From Spiroplasma endosymbiont of Clivina fossor (GTDB lineage Bacteria > Bacillota_I > Bacilli_A > Mycoplasmatales > Nriv7), in NCBI RefSeq assembly GCF_964031115.1, contig NZ_OZ035006.1:744001-808000 (forward strand): 64,000 nt of DNA, read 5' to 3'. Numbering within the stretch: the first letter of the stretch is position 1; each line of letters opens with the position of its first letter. A program made the position numbers and the translations under genes. Under the pieces are notes generated by a model, which worked only from the letters and a program-made list of their open reading frames with translations, had not been told where the DNA came from and did no database searches. Positions 1 through 11,446 of the stretch are shown here, piece by piece.

Positions 1-760
1 TTTCGATATTTTTCACTAATAATTTTAAATTTTTTAAGTATAGCAAAAACATTTTCAATAACAATTCTCATTTTTGAAATTCGCTCATTATTTTGCTTTT
101 CTTCTTTATTTAAAGGGTTTTTCTTTGATTTTCTTTTAGGAATTAAAACATTATGATTAATTTTTTGTATGCCTTGATAACCTAAATCCACTAAAACAGT
201 TGTTTCTGGTAAAAATTTAATTTTTGAATCTTTTAAAATTTTAAAGTCATGGTTTTTACCATAAGAAAAATCAGAACTAATAATTTTTTTACTATCTTTT
301 TCAATTATAACTTGTGTTTTTATTGTGTGTTTTTTCTTTTTTCCTGAGTAGTGCTGTTTTTGTCTTTTTTTGGGCGTTGGATTTGGCTTTCAGTTACATC
401 AATTATAACAGTCTTATCTTTGAAATAATCTTTTAATAGTGATTTTTGACCAGTAAGTTGTTGAAAATTAGGGTGTTTTATTAAAGTGTCTTCAATTCAT
501 TTGATATTTCTATAACAACTACTTTCACTAATATCATAACTTTTTGCAATATGAAAATAAGTTCTATATTCTCTTCAATATTCTAAAGTCATTAAAATAC
601 GATTTTCTAATGATAATTTATTGGTTCTTCCGCGACGAAATCTCTTTTTTAATTCTTCTATTTTTAAAATTTCTAGCATTTTATTAAAAGTAGTATGTTT
701 AATACCAGTTAATCTTAAAAAATTTTTATCACTTATTTGATTATTTTTTTTAAATTTCAT
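1..760 (-). CDS. IS5-family transposase (IS5-A), partial at window edge
   Basis: Starts at 760 (MKFKKNNQ) after a GGTGGAA ribosome site. The first frame runs to the slippery run of A residues near 360, and the second frame carries on to the window edge. The last part of the catalytic domain is outside the window. See the copy at 1614-2443 for the full description. Confidence 0.8.
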
Positions 761-827
761 TTAAATTCCACCTTTTTATTAAAAACAACAATTCAATTAT
801 ATTTTAAATTAATTTTGCAAGAAGTCT
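1..827 (-). mobile_element. IS5-A copy 1, left part outside the window
   Basis: Right-hand part of an IS5-family element whose other end lies before base 1. The terminal inverted repeat ends at 827 and is followed by AAT, the expected 3-bp target duplication. The flank at 828 continues as the 3' end of an IS1595-like element, so this copy sits inside IS1595 copy 1. Sequence matches the complete copies almost base for base. Confidence 0.9.
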
Positions 828-937
828 AATGTATAAAAAAAGTTAAAGTAAAAATAGTAATTTTACATAAAAGCCTTTTAAAATTATCAAGTTGATGATT
901 TTTTTTATTTTATCAAGAGTTTTCGACAAAATTAAAA
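828..937 (+). mobile_element. IS1595-like copy 1, 3' end fragment
   Basis: The last 110 bp of an IS1595-like element on the plus strand, ending in the inverted repeat that finishes CGACAAAATTAAAA at 937. The rest of it is interrupted by IS5-A copy 1 and lies left of the window. It abuts IS1595 copy 2 in the opposite orientation, which suggests that copy 1 was inserted into copy 2. Confidence 0.75.
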
Positions 938-1240
938 AATATTTTTGTTTTCCTTCTGAATTATGTCCATTTTTAACGCAATGGTAAGATTCACATTTAG
1001 GGCATTTAATACCTTGCGCTCTAAATTTTTGATCAATTTCATTTAACCGTTTTTGTTTTTTTATTAATTCTGCTTGTTGTTTGACTTTTTCATAAAATTC
1101 TAAAAATTGATCATCTGTTAAAGTATTTACTAGTTTTTGAATTATTTTTTCCATAATTATTATCCACCTCTATCATATTAAAAATATACCTAAAATTAAG
1201 TATATTCAATAAATATCAAGAGTTTTCGACAAAATTAAAA
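938..1240 (-). mobile_element. IS1595-like copy 2, 5' end fragment
   Basis: Holds the left terminal repeat, ribosome site and first ~73 codons of the transposase (start at 1154) up to the zinc-ribbon region, then stops where copy 1 begins. The open frame 843-1154 is a chimera of the two elements, not a real gene. Confidence 0.75.
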
Positions 1241-1546
1241 TAATTTTTTATTTTAATTTTGTCGAAAACTCTTGATAAAATAAAAAAAATCATCAACTTG
1301 ATAATTTTAAAAGGCTTTTATGTAAAATTACTATTTTTACTTTAACTTTTTTATACATTAAAATATAATATCGCTGTTTGTTGGTTTGGAGTTAAACCCT
1401 TATGTTGGTATTTTCATTTTCAGAGATTTAAATAATTTTGAATATTAGTAAAACCTAAACCATGATAATGAATTAAGGCTTCTTTAAGACTAGATTGTAA
1501 TTTACTGATTTTATTTAAGTTACGATAACTAGCTTCAGGATTAATT

Positions 1547-2614
1547 AGACTTCTTGCAAAATTAATTTAAAATATAATTGAATTGTTGTTTTTAATAAAA
1601 AGGTGGAATTTAAATGAAATTTAAAAAAAATAATCAAATAAGTGATAAAAATTTTTTAAGATTAACTGGTATTAAACATACTACTTTTAATAAAATGCTA
1701 GAAATTTTAAAAATAGAAGAATTAAAAAAGAGATTTCGTCGCGGAAGAACCAATAAATTATCATTAGAAAATCGTATTTTAATGACTTTAGAATATTGAA
1801 GAGAATATAGAACTTATTTTCATATTGCAAAAAGTTATGATATTAGTGAAAGTAGTTGTTATAGAAATATCAAATGAATTGAAGACACTTTAATAAAACA
1901 CCCTAATTTTCAACAACTTACTGGTCAAAAATCACTATTAAAAGATTATTTCAAAGATAAGACTGTTATAATTGATGTAACTGAAAGCCAAATCCAACGC
2001 CCAAAAAAAGACAAAAACAGCACTACTCAGGAAAAAAGAAAAAACACACAATAAAAACACAAGTTATAATTGAAAAAGATAGTAAAAAAATTATTAGTTC
2101 TGATTTTTCTTATGGTAAAAACCATGACTTTAAAATTTTAAAAGATTCAAAAATTAAATTTTTACCAGAAACAACTGTTTTAGTGGATTTAGGTTATCAA
2201 GGCATACAAAAAATTAATCATAATGTTTTAATTCCTAAAAGAAAATCAAAGAAAAACCCTTTAAATAAAGAAGAAAAGCAAAATAATGAGCGAATTTCAA
2301 AAATGAGAATTGTTATTGAAAATGTTTTTGCTATACTTAAAAAATTTAAAATTATTAGTGAAAAATATCGAAATCGTAGAAAAAGATTTGCTTTAAGATT
2401 TAATTTAATAGCTTCAATTTATAATTTACAACTATTAGTTTAAATATATTTGATAATTTAAAATTTCAGTCTTTTTTTATTGTAAATAATAATTTTTATT
2501 ATGTTTTAATGACAAAATATTTGTAAAAATAATCTAAAAATTATTTTAATAACACTTTTATATTTATTTTAAATTTAAAAATTATAATTATCATATTAAT
2601 TTTGCAAGAAGTCT
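1547..2614 (+). mobile_element. IS5-A copy 2, complete
   Basis: Reference copy, 1068 bp. It has perfect 20-bp terminal inverted repeats (AGACTTCTTGCAAAATTAAT and its inverse). The target duplication is ATT at 1544-1546 and 2615-2617, confirmed by comparison with uninterrupted IS1595 copies. A 3-bp A-N-T duplication fits the ISL2 subgroup of the IS5 family. Confidence 0.92.
1614..2443 (+). CDS. IS5-family transposase (IS5-A), made by -1 frameshift
   Basis: Cut-and-paste DDE transposase. The zero frame starts MKFKKNNQ after AAAGGTGGAATTTAA. It contains an N-terminal helix-turn-helix-like region (TFNKML, NRILMTLEYW, with UGA read as Trp) and the first catalytic Asp in VIIDVTES, then stops at 2053. 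The rest lies in the -1 frame: the second Asp in VDLGYQG, the Glu in RIVIENVF, and a basic KRKSKKNP stretch. The frames join at C-CAA-AAA-AAG near 2005-2012, a run of seven A residues in slippery position, giving a protein of about 276 aa. This arrangement is known for several IS5 subgroups. The joined frames are my inference; both halves are seen directly. Confidence 0.85.
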
Positions 2615-3467
2615 ATTGTTGTTTTAGTTACACATAAAGTAGAATTTGTTTGTTTTGCTACTAAAAAATATAATTTTTGCATATCAGAAGTAATAATTGA
2701 ATTTTCGTTAATTAATTCTTTGTTCATATTTTCAATAACTCATTGTTTTTGTAAACGTTTGGTGTTTGTGGATTTAACATAAATATTGTTATTATTATCA
2801 ATTGCCATTTGAATACAGCATTTAGTATTAGTTGCGAATGGGTCAAGGTGAATTCTTCGTGGATCAGTTTTATATTTGAAATTTCCTTTATGAATTTCTT
2901 TAATAAATGTTTCATCGATTTGGATTTTACCAGATAATTTTTTAAATTTTAATTGGGTATTTTCTAATTGTTTTGATTTCATTAATTTTTGACGATTATA
3001 TCAAGCAGTTTTTAATGTAGTTTTAATAAAACGAGAAATTGTTTTACTAGATTGCCCCAGCAATGAAATTTGAATCAATAAATTTCATTGTTCATAATTT
3101 AAATGACTTCAATAAATAAAATGATTACGAAAAGCGTCAAAACTTGCACGGCAATTTTTACATAAATATTTTTGTTTTCCTTCTGAATTATGTCCATTTT
3201 TAACGCAATGGTAAGATTCACATTTAGGGCATTTAATACCTTGCGCTCTAAATTTTTGATCAATTTCATTTAAACGTTTTTGTTTTTTTATTAATTCTGC
3301 TTGTTGTTTGACTTTTTCATAAAATTCTAAAAATTGATCATCTGTTAAAGTATTTACTAGTTCTTGAATTATTTTTTCCATAATTATTATCCACCTCTAT
3401 CATATTAAAAATATACCTAAAATTAAGTATATTCAATAAATATCAAGAGTTTTCGACAAAATTAAAA

Positions 3468-3623
3468 ATTTTTTATTGTGTAAAAATTCAATAATATGAT
3501 AAAATAAAAAAGAATAAAAATGACAATAACAAGAAAGGCAGGGTTAGTTTAGTAATTAAATAATATAATTAGCTGATTGTTTTTACTTCTTCAAAGCAAT
3601 ACCTAAAAAAACTAAACGCGACC
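3468..3623 (-). repeat. ~155-bp repeat unit 1 with type-1 end motif
   Basis: First of two tandem near-identical units ahead of secA. Read on the minus strand it begins GGTCGCGTTTAG and ends in a run ending CACAATAAAAAA. The same unit occurs at 3627-3786, 14188-14342, 30478-30635 and in part at 55715-55752. It has no credible gene. At 14188 it continues into an ISLre2-type transposase, so it looks like the 3' end of that element. Confidence 0.8.
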
Positions 3624-3626
3624 TGT

Positions 3627-3786
3627 TTTTTTTATTGTGTAAAAATTCAATAATATGATAAAATGGTAACGAATAAAAATGACAATAACAAGAAAGGCAG
3701 GGTTAGTTTAGTAATTAAATAATATAATTAGCTGATTGTTTTTACTTCTTCAAAGCAATACCTAAAAAAACTAAACGCGTGCGACC
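3627..3786 (-). repeat. ~160-bp repeat unit 2 with type-1 end motif
   Basis: Second tandem unit, differing by a few bases around 3662-3672 and by four extra bases in the end motif near 3779-3782. It ends 75 bp before the secA start, so any secA promoter lies within or just after it. A TATGATAAAAT stretch near 3807-3817 is a possible -10 region. Confidence 0.8.
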
Positions 3787-3861
3787 ATTTATTAGTATTT
3801 TAAAGTATGATAAAATTAATAATGTTATAGGCGAGAAATTAGAGAAACTGGAGCGACATAT

Positions 3862-6264
3862 ATGAAGTTTTTTAATAAATATAAAAGTGTTTTAAAAAGC
3901 ATTAGAGCTGATGTTCAAGAAATTTTAAATCTAGATTTAGAAATGCAAGAATTATCTGCTGATAGTTTAAAAAATAAAACTAATGAATTTAAAAAGCGTT
4001 TGGAAGCTGGTGCTACTATAGATGATATTTTAATTGAAGCTTTTGCTGTGGCGCGTGAAGCAACGAGAAGAGTTTCGGGATTACATGCTTTTACTGTTCA
4101 GTTAGAAGGCGGTATTGTTTTACATAATGGTGATGTTGCGGAAATGCGAACTGGGGAAGGAAAAACTTTAACAGCGATTATGCCAATGTATTTGAATGCT
4201 TTACTTGGTAAGGGTGTTCATATTGTTACTGTTAATGAATATTTAGCACAGCGTGATGCTGAAATTAATGGAGCGGTATTAGGATTTTTGGGGTTAACAG
4301 TTGGTGTTAATTTAAGGGATTTAAGTAATGATCAAAAGCGAAAAGCTTATTTGTGTGATGTTACATATACTACTAACTCGGAATTAGGATTTGATTATTT
4401 AAGAGATAATATGGTGCATACTTATGGTGAAAAAGTTCAACGCGGGTTGAATTTTGCAATTGTTGATGAAGCTGATTCAGTTTTAATTGATGAATCAAGA
4501 ACACCGTTAATTATTTCTGGTGGTTCTAAAAGTCGTGAACCCTTATATGAAAATGCTGACCGGTTTGCTAAAAGTTTGGATAAAAAGGCAGATATTAAAA
4601 TTGATTTAGAAACTAAGCAGGTGGCTTTAACAATATCTGGTGTTAAAAAGGCAGAAAAACATTTTGGTGTTAAAAACTTGTTTAGTTTAGAGCAATCAGA
4701 ATTATTTCATCATATTTTAAATGCTTTAAAAGCTGTTCATGTTTTTACGAATGGGATTGAATATGTTGCTCAAAATGATGAAATAATTTTAGTTGATCAA
4801 TTTACGGGGCGGTTAATGCCAGGAAGAGCTTATAGTGATGGTTTACAACAAGCATTACAAGCTAAAGAAGCAGTTACTATTGAACATGAAACAACAACGC
4901 TGGCGACAATTACTTATCAAAATTTCTTTCGCTTATATAATAAATTGAGTGGGATGACAGGAACTGCAAAAACGGAAGAAGAAGAGTTTATTAAGATTTA
5001 TAATATGCGAGTAATGGAAATTCCTACTAATCTTCCGATTGTGAGAAAAGATGATACGGATTTAGTTTTTGCATCACAAAGTTCTAAATATAAGGCTTTA
5101 CTTAAAGAAGTTAAAGAACGACATACCAAAGGGCAACCAATATTAATTGGAACAGCATCAATTACAACATCTGAGGAAGTATCAAATATTTTAAAAGAAG
5201 CTAAAATCGCTCATAATGTTTTAAATGCGCGAAATCATGTTCAAGAAGCAGAAATTATTGCTAGTGCGGGACAAATTGGGGCCGTTACAATTGCTACGAA
5301 TATGGCAGGAAGAGGTACTGATATTAAATTAGGTGATGGTGTTATTGCCTTAGGTGGTTTGGCTGTTTTAGGTACGGAACGAAATGAAGCGAGAAGAATT
5401 GATAATCAGTTACGAGGTAGATCGGGGCGTCAAGGAGATCCGGGTTATTCCCGATTTTATCTTTCAGTAGAAGATGAATTAATGCTTCGTTTTGGTAGTA
5501 AAAAATTACAAGGATTATTTAGTCGTTTAGGTGATGACCATATTCAATCAAAATTGTTATCACGAAGTATTACTAATGCTCAGAAAAAAGTTGAAGGATT
5601 AAACTTTGATACTAGAAAGAATTTGTTGGATTATGATAATATTTTAGCCCAGCAAAGAGAAGTAATGTATGAACAACGCGATGCAATTTTACAAACTAAG
5701 GTGGTTTATGCTCCATTAGTTGAAAGAATGATTTTTACTGTTAGTGCTGATTTATTGGATATTTTTACAAAAGAGATTAATAAAGAAATTATGATTGATT
5801 TTGTTAGTTTAGTAAAAAGTTTAGAAACAAAGTTAATTAATAGTAATCATGAATTAGATGCTAAAGAATTACGATCAATGACACGGCATGATGCTGTTTT
5901 AGCAATTGGTCGGGTAATTTTTAATCACTATCAGAAAACTATTGAAAATATTTCTGAAGCGATGTTATGAAAAATTGAAAATCAAATTATTTTACAAGCT
6001 TTTGATCATCATTGAACAGAACATATTGATGGTTCTAGTAAATTAAGAACAGGAATTTATTTACGAAGTTATGGACAGTCAAATCCATTACATGCATATA
6101 TTGATGAATCAGCCCAATTATTTAATCGAATGCGAATTAATATTGCTCATCAAGTAGTTATTAGTTTATGTAGTTTAGAAATTGGTTCTGATATTGATGA
6201 TGGTATTATATCCGATCAGGTAATGGAGGCTATTGAGAGGACAAAGGCAAAGCAAGGTGGTTAG
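3862..6264 (+). CDS. secA: Preprotein translocase ATPase SecA
   Basis: Motor ATPase that drives unfolded preproteins through the SecYEG channel at the membrane. 800 aa with UGA read as Trp (one is at 5968-5970). Walker A MRTGEGKT is at residues 95-102 and the DEAD box (VDEADSV) at 201-207. The preprotein cross-linking domain and the second helicase half follow, with [10 protein letters not shown] and [11 protein letters not shown]. The helical scaffold/wing region is present. The C-terminal zinc-binding, SecB-binding tail is absent, as is usual in Mollicutes. ATG is chosen because it follows CTGGAG and begins the conserved N-terminal helix. uvrB follows 11 bp downstream, so the two are probably co-transcribed. 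The upstream region is rebuilt by repeats and insertion sequences. Confidence 0.97.
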
Positions 6265-6275
6265 GAAAAATTTTT

Positions 6276-8240
6276 ATGTTTAAATTAGTTGCTGATTTTA
6301 AGCCAGCAGGTGATCAACCAAAAGCAATTGCGAGTTTAATTCAAGGAATAAAAGAAAATCAACAATTTCAAGTATTATTAGGAGCAACGGGTACGGGAAA
6401 AACTTATACGATTGCTAATGTTATTGCTAAAATTAATAAACCAACTTTAATTTTGTCACATAATAAAACTTTGGCAATGCAATTATATGGTGAATTAAAA
6501 GGAATGTTTCCTGAAAATCGGGTAGAATATTTTGTTTCTAACTTTGATTTTTATCAACCAGAAGCATATATGCCAAAAACGGATACATATATTGAGAAGA
6601 CAGCAAAATCTAATAGTGATATTGAAATGATGCGGTTAAGTGCGATGAATGCTTTAGTTACTAGAAAGGATGTTATTGTTGTAGCATCAGTTGCTGCGAT
6701 TTATGGTACACAAGATCCTAATGAATATAAAAAATCTTTTTTTGAAATTCGTAATGGTCAAAAAGTTGAAAGAAAAGCATTATTATATTTTCTTGTTAAT
6801 TCTGGTTATACGCGTAATGATTTAGAAATTCGCCCGGGAATGTTTACGGCAAAAGGTGATGTTATTAAGTTAGCACCGGGTTGAACGGATGAATTTTATT
6901 TACGCATTGATTTATTTGATGATGATATTAATGAAATTGCTAAGATTGATGTTTTAACTGGTAAAGTAATTGAAAGATATCAATTTTTTACAATTTTTCC
7001 GGCTCAGGACTATATTACTTCTAAAGAAAGATTAGCAAAGGCAATTACTAGAATTGAAGCAGAATTAATAAAATATTTAGAAGTTTTAAAGGCTAATAAT
7101 CAATTATTAGAGTATCAAAGGATTGAACAAAGAACTAATCATGATTTAGAAGCATTGCAAGAGTTTGGTATTTGTAGTGGTATTGAAAACTATTCCCGAC
7201 ATTTAGATTTAAGAGATAAAGATGTGCCACCATATACTTTAATTGATTATTTTGGTGATGATTTTGTAACTATTATTGATGAATCACATATTTCTTTACC
7301 ACAAGTTAGAGGAATGTTTAATACTGATCGGAGTAGAAAACAAACATTAGTTAACTATGGGTTTTGCTTACCGAGTGCCTTAGATAATCGGCCATTAAAT
7401 TTTACAGAATTTATGAATAAATTAAAAACGGTGATATATACATCAGCAACTCCGGGTGATTTTGAATTAAATCAAGTTAATTATCAAGTGACGGAACAAA
7501 TTATTCGCCCGACAGGTTTAGTGGATCCAACGATTGTTGTTAAACCAACGATGAATCAGATTGATGATATTATTGAAAATATTTTAATGCGAAAAGAAAA
7601 TTGTGAAAGAGTATTAATTACGACTTTAACAATTCGACAAGCAGAAGATTTAACTAGTTATTTGCAGGAACGAAATATTAAAGTAGCATATTTACATAGT
7701 GAATTAAAAACTCTGAATCGTTCAAAGATTTTATTAGAACTAAGAAAAGGGGTTTATGATGCTGTAGTGGGAATTAATTTATTACGCGAAGGATTAGATA
7801 TTCCTGAGGTGTCGTTAATTTGTATTTTAGAGGCTAATAAGCAAGGATTTTTACGCGATGCGCGGTCATTAATTCAAACTATTGGTCGGGCAGCAAGAAA
7901 TGTTAATGGTAATGTTATTATGTATGCTGATACAATTTCAGATGCGATGCAAAAGGCGATGGCTGAAACGTTGCGCCGAAGAAATGTGCAAATTGCTTAT
8001 AATAAAGAACATAATATTATTCCACAAACAATAAAGAAAAAGATTGATGATTCGTTATTTGCTAATAAATTATTGCAAGAATTTAATATTTTTAATAAAA
8101 GAAAGTCTAAAGATTATGTCGCAACAAAAACGCAAATCATTAATGATTTGCGAAAGGAAATGTTAGTGGTAGCAAAAGATTTACAGTTTGAACGAGCAGC
8201 ACAGTTACGAGATTTAATTTTGGAATTGGAAACCGAATAA
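6276..8240 (+). CDS. uvrB: Excinuclease ABC subunit B (UvrB)
   Basis: Damage-verifying helicase-like subunit of nucleotide excision repair, working with UvrA and UvrC. 654 aa with UGA as Trp. Walker A GATGTGKT is at residues 36-43. The aromatic beta-hairpin that clamps DNA is visible ([14 protein letters not shown]). Later come helicase motifs including [22 protein letters not shown] and [11 protein letters not shown]-terminal UVR domain ([20 protein letters not shown]) contacts UvrC. It starts 11 bp after secA with an AGGA site, and its stop is 2 bp from the stop of convergent coaE. Length and motif order match the family. Confidence 0.97.
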
Positions 8241-8242
8241 AA

Positions 8243-8830
8243 TTAAATATTTCATTGTTCTTTTTCAAAGATTTCATCAATTTGACGATAAAGTTCTTTT
8301 GTGGAGTCATTATTGATGATTTGATAATCAATAACATCTTTATAAGTTTCGTAATCATCTTGTTGTTGACTAATCTTCATAATTTCTTCAACAGTGAGGT
8401 TATCGCGTTCAATAATTCGTTTAACACGGGTTTCTCAATCGCTATTAACAAAAATAATTTTATTAACGAGTTTGTTTCATTTGGCTTGTAAGATGACTGC
8501 GGCTTCAACAATAATTAGGGTTTTATCATTATGATTTTTAATTTGTTGTTGAAGACTTTTTTTTAGTAATGGTCACATAATGTTATTAAGTTTTAGGCGT
8601 TCTTTGGGGTCATTAAAAATGATTGTTCGGAGTTTTTTAGTGTCTAATTCATTATCAGTAAACGCAACACTTCCAAAGCGTTTTTTGATGGTTTTTATTA
8701 CTTTGGGAAGGGTTCTTATTTCTTGACTTAGAATGTCCATATCAATACAATAAGCACCTTTTTTTTGTAAGTAGTTACTAACAATACTTTTTCCACTACC
8801 GATTTTTCCTGTGATGGCAATAATTAGCAT
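8243..8830 (-). CDS. coaE: Dephospho-CoA kinase (CoaE)
   Basis: Phosphorylates dephospho-CoA on the 3' hydroxyl, the last step of coenzyme A synthesis. 195 aa with UGA read as Trp at several places. P-loop GKIGSGKS is at residues 8-15, followed by CIDMDILSQEI, the usual start of the CoA-binding side. The lid region WETRVKRIIERD is also present. ATG at 8830 lies behind AAGGAG. The gene is convergent with uvrB, with 2 bp between the stops. In many Firmicutes coaE sits after polA-mutM; here polA-mutM are 25 kb away and coaE stands alone. Confidence 0.92.
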
Positions 8831-8950
8831 TTTGTTCTCCTTAGTTTAATTTTTAACTTTACAATTTACATTATAATTGATTTTATGGAAATATAATAGT
8901 ACTTTATTTTAATTTTGTTTTAATTTTGTCGAAAACTCTTGATATTTATT

Positions 8951-10018
8951 AGACTTCTTGCAAAATTAATATGATAATTATAATTTTTAAATTTAAAATA
9001 AATATAAAAGTGTTATTAAAATAATTTTTAGATTATTTTTACAAATATTTTGTCATTAAAACATAATAAAAATTATTATTTACAATAAAAAAAGACTGAA
9101 ATTTTAAATTATCAAATATATTTAAACTAATAGTTGTAAATTATAAATTGAAGCTATTAAATTAAATCTTAAAGCAAATCTTTTTCTACGATTTCGATAT
9201 TTTTCACTAATAATTTTAAATTTTTTAAGTATAGCAAAAACATTTTCAATAACAATTCTCATTTTTGAAATTCGCTCATTATTTTGCTTTTCTTCTTTAT
9301 TTAAAGGGTTTTTCTTTGATTTTCTTTTAGGAATTAAAACATTATGATTAATTTTTTGTATGCCTTGATAACCTAAATCCACTAAAACAGTTGTTTCTGG
9401 TAAAAATTTAATTTTTGAATCTTTTAAAATTTTAAAGTCATGGTTTTTACCATAAGAAAAATCAGAACTAATAATTTTTTTACTATCTTTTTCAATTATA
9501 ACTTGTGTTTTTATTGTGTGTTTTTTCTTTTTTCCTGAGTAGTGCTGTTTTTGTCTTTTTTTGGGCGTTGGATTTGGCTTTCAGTTACATCAATTATAAC
9601 AGTCTTATCTTTGAAATAATCTTTTAATAGTGATTTTTGACCAGTAAGTTGTTGAAAATTAGGGTGTTTTATTAAAGTGTCTTCAATTCATTTGATATTT
9701 CTATAACAACTACTTTCACTAATATCATAACTTTTTGCAATATGAAAATAAGTTCTATATTCTCTTCAATATTCTAAAGTCATTAAAATACGATTTTCTA
9801 ATGATAATTTATTGGTTCTTCCGCGACGAAATCTCTTTTTTAATTCTTCTATTTTTAAAATTTCTAGCATTTTATTAAAAGTAGTATGTTTAATACCAGT
9901 TAATCTTAAAAAATTTTTATCACTTATTTGATTATTTTTTTTAAATTTCATTTAAATTCCACCTTTTTATTAAAAACAACAATTCAATTATATTTTAAAT
10001 TAATTTTGCAAGAAGTCT
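8951..10018 (-). mobile_element. IS5-A copy 3, complete
   Basis: 1068 bp, intact ends, ATT duplicated on both sides (8948-8950 and 10019-10021). It interrupts the 5' untranslated part of IS1595 copy 4, about 55 bp before its start codon. Confidence 0.92.
9122..9951 (-). CDS. IS5-family transposase (IS5-A), -1 frameshift
   Basis: Both frames are uninterrupted, with the same slippery site and catalytic residues as the copy at 1614-2443. It is likely active as far as the sequence shows. Confidence 0.83.
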
Positions 10019-10074
10019 ATTGAATATACTTAATTTTAGGTATATTTTTAATATGATAGAGGTGGATAATAATT

Positions 10075-11037
10075 ATGGAAAAAATAATTCAAGAACTAGT
10101 AAATACTTTAACAGATGATCAATTTTTAGAATTTTATGAAAAAGTCAAACAACAAGCAGAATTAATAAAAAAACAAAAACAGTTAAATGAAATTGATCAA
10201 AAATTTAGAGCGCAAGGTATTAAATGTCCTAAATGTGAATCTTACCATTGCGTTAAAAATGGACATAATTCAGAAGGAAAACAAAAATATTTATGTAAAA
10301 ATTGCCGTGCAAGTTTTGACGCTTTTCGTAATCATTTTATTTATTGAAGTCATTTAAATTATGAACAATGAAATTTATTGATTCAAATTTCATTGCTGGG
10401 GCAATCTAGTAAAACAATTTCTCGTTTTATTAAAACTACATTAAAAACTGCTTGATATAATCGTCAAAAATTAATGAAATCAAAACAATTAGAAAATACC
10501 CAATTAAAATTTAAAAAATTATCTGGTAAAATCCAAATCGATGAAACATTTATTAAAGAAATCCATAAAGGAAATTTCAAATATAAAACTGATCCACGAA
10601 GAATTCACCTTGACCCATTCGCAACTAATACTAAATGCTGTATTCAAATGGCAATTAATAATAATAACAATATTTATGTTAAATCCACAAACACCAAACG
10701 TTTACAAAAACAATGAGTTATTGAAAATATGAACAAAGAATTAATTAACGAAAATTCAATTATTACTTCTGATATGCAAAAATTATATTTTTTAGTAGCA
10801 AAACAAACAAATTCTACTTTATGTGTAACTAAAACAACAATTAATCCTGAAGCTAGTTATCGTAACTTAAATAATAAAATCAGTAAATTACAATCTAGTC
10901 TTAAAGAAGCCTTAATTCATTATCATGGTTTAGGTTTTACTAATATTCAAAATTATTTAAATCTCTGAAAATGAAAATACCAACATAAGGGCTTAACTCC
11001 AAACCAACAAACAGCGGTATTATATTTTAATGTATAA
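10075..11037 (+). CDS. IS1595/ISXO2-like transposase, intact
   Basis: 320-aa transposase with UGA as Trp. A charged N-terminal helix is followed by a zinc ribbon: CPKC at residues 51-54, then a CKNC pair after KYL. A helical linker (SHLNYEQWNLL to TAWYNRQKLM) leads to the catalytic domain: Asp in KIQIDETF, Asp in ITSDMQKL, then a C-terminal segment IHYHGLGF and NYLNLWKW. The zinc ribbon plus IDETF pattern and the 8-bp target duplication of sister copies point to the IS1595 family, ISXO2 type. IS1 also has a similar zinc ribbon, so the exact group is less certain than the family type. It has one extra Asn codon near residue 272 compared with 319-aa sisters. Confidence 0.82.
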
Positions 11038-11144
11038 AAAAGTTAAAGTAAAAATAGTAATTTTACATAAAAGCCTTTTAAAATTATCAAGTTGATGATT
11101 TTTTTTATTTTATCAAGAGTTTTCGACAAAATTAAAATAAAATT

Positions 11145-11446
11145 GGGACTGTACAATTAACTGTGTCTCTAAGTAATTAACTTAAATTCACTCTGTCCTC
11201 AGATTTTATCATTAAATGTGAAATTGCACTACCCCAATTTTGAATTGGCATCGTTCATTTCTTAACCATATTTTGAAATGCTAAATAAAATATTTTAAAA
11301 ACTGATGCGTCATTAGGAAAAATCTTTTTATTCTTAATAACTTTTCTTAGTTGACTATTAACAGATTCAATCGCATTAGTTGTGTAAATAATCCTTCTAA
11401 ATTCTTGAGGATATTCAAGAAAAATTATTAAATTATTTCAGTTATT
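11145..11446 (-). pseudogene. IS256-family transposase C-terminal fragment with element end
   Basis: Encodes the last ~85 residues of an IS256 (mutator)-type transposase, including the conserved [19 protein letters not shown] region, and the element's terminal repeat GGGACTGTACAATT. It is cut by IS1595 copy 5. The mirror-image fragment lies at 12593-12886. Confidence 0.85.

Larger units (their letters stand above)
1351..3381 (-). pseudogene. IS1595/ISXO2-like transposase, disrupted by IS5-A
   Basis: Start codon at 3381 behind a GGTGGA ribosome site. The intact relatives are 319 aa; here the frame is opened by IS5-A copy 2 after the second catalytic region, so the C-terminal ~70 residues are separated. 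No functional protein is expected. Confidence 0.85.
1251..3467 (-). mobile_element. IS1595-like copy 3, interrupted by IS5-A copy 2
   Basis: Complete IS1595-like element bounded by TTTTAATTTTGTCG and its inverse. The 8-bp sequence ATTTTTTA is repeated at 1243-1250 and 3468-3475, a perfect target duplication. IS5-A copy 2 splits it at 1547-2614. Its target was the junction between IS1595 copy 2 and the repeat units upstream of secA. Confidence 0.9.
8918..11137 (+). mobile_element. IS1595-like copy 4, interrupted by IS5-A copy 3
   Basis: Both terminal repeats are present. IS5-A copy 3 entered between the left terminal repeat and the transposase start, leaving the coding frame intact but separating it from upstream sequence. 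The flanking 8-mers TAATTTTG and TAAAATTG differ at two bases, so a target duplication is not clear. The right flank is an IS256 fragment. Confidence 0.88.

Noticed and set aside
843-1154. A 103-codon open frame
   Set aside because: It is a chimera of an IS1595 5' end and the 3' non-coding end of another copy read in the opposite direction.
2724-2982. Pairs of overlapping small frames (63 and 80 codons) repeated at each IS1595 copy
   Set aside because: They are pieces of one transposase split at UGA codons, or its shadow frame. With UGA as Trp the single frame is 319 aa.
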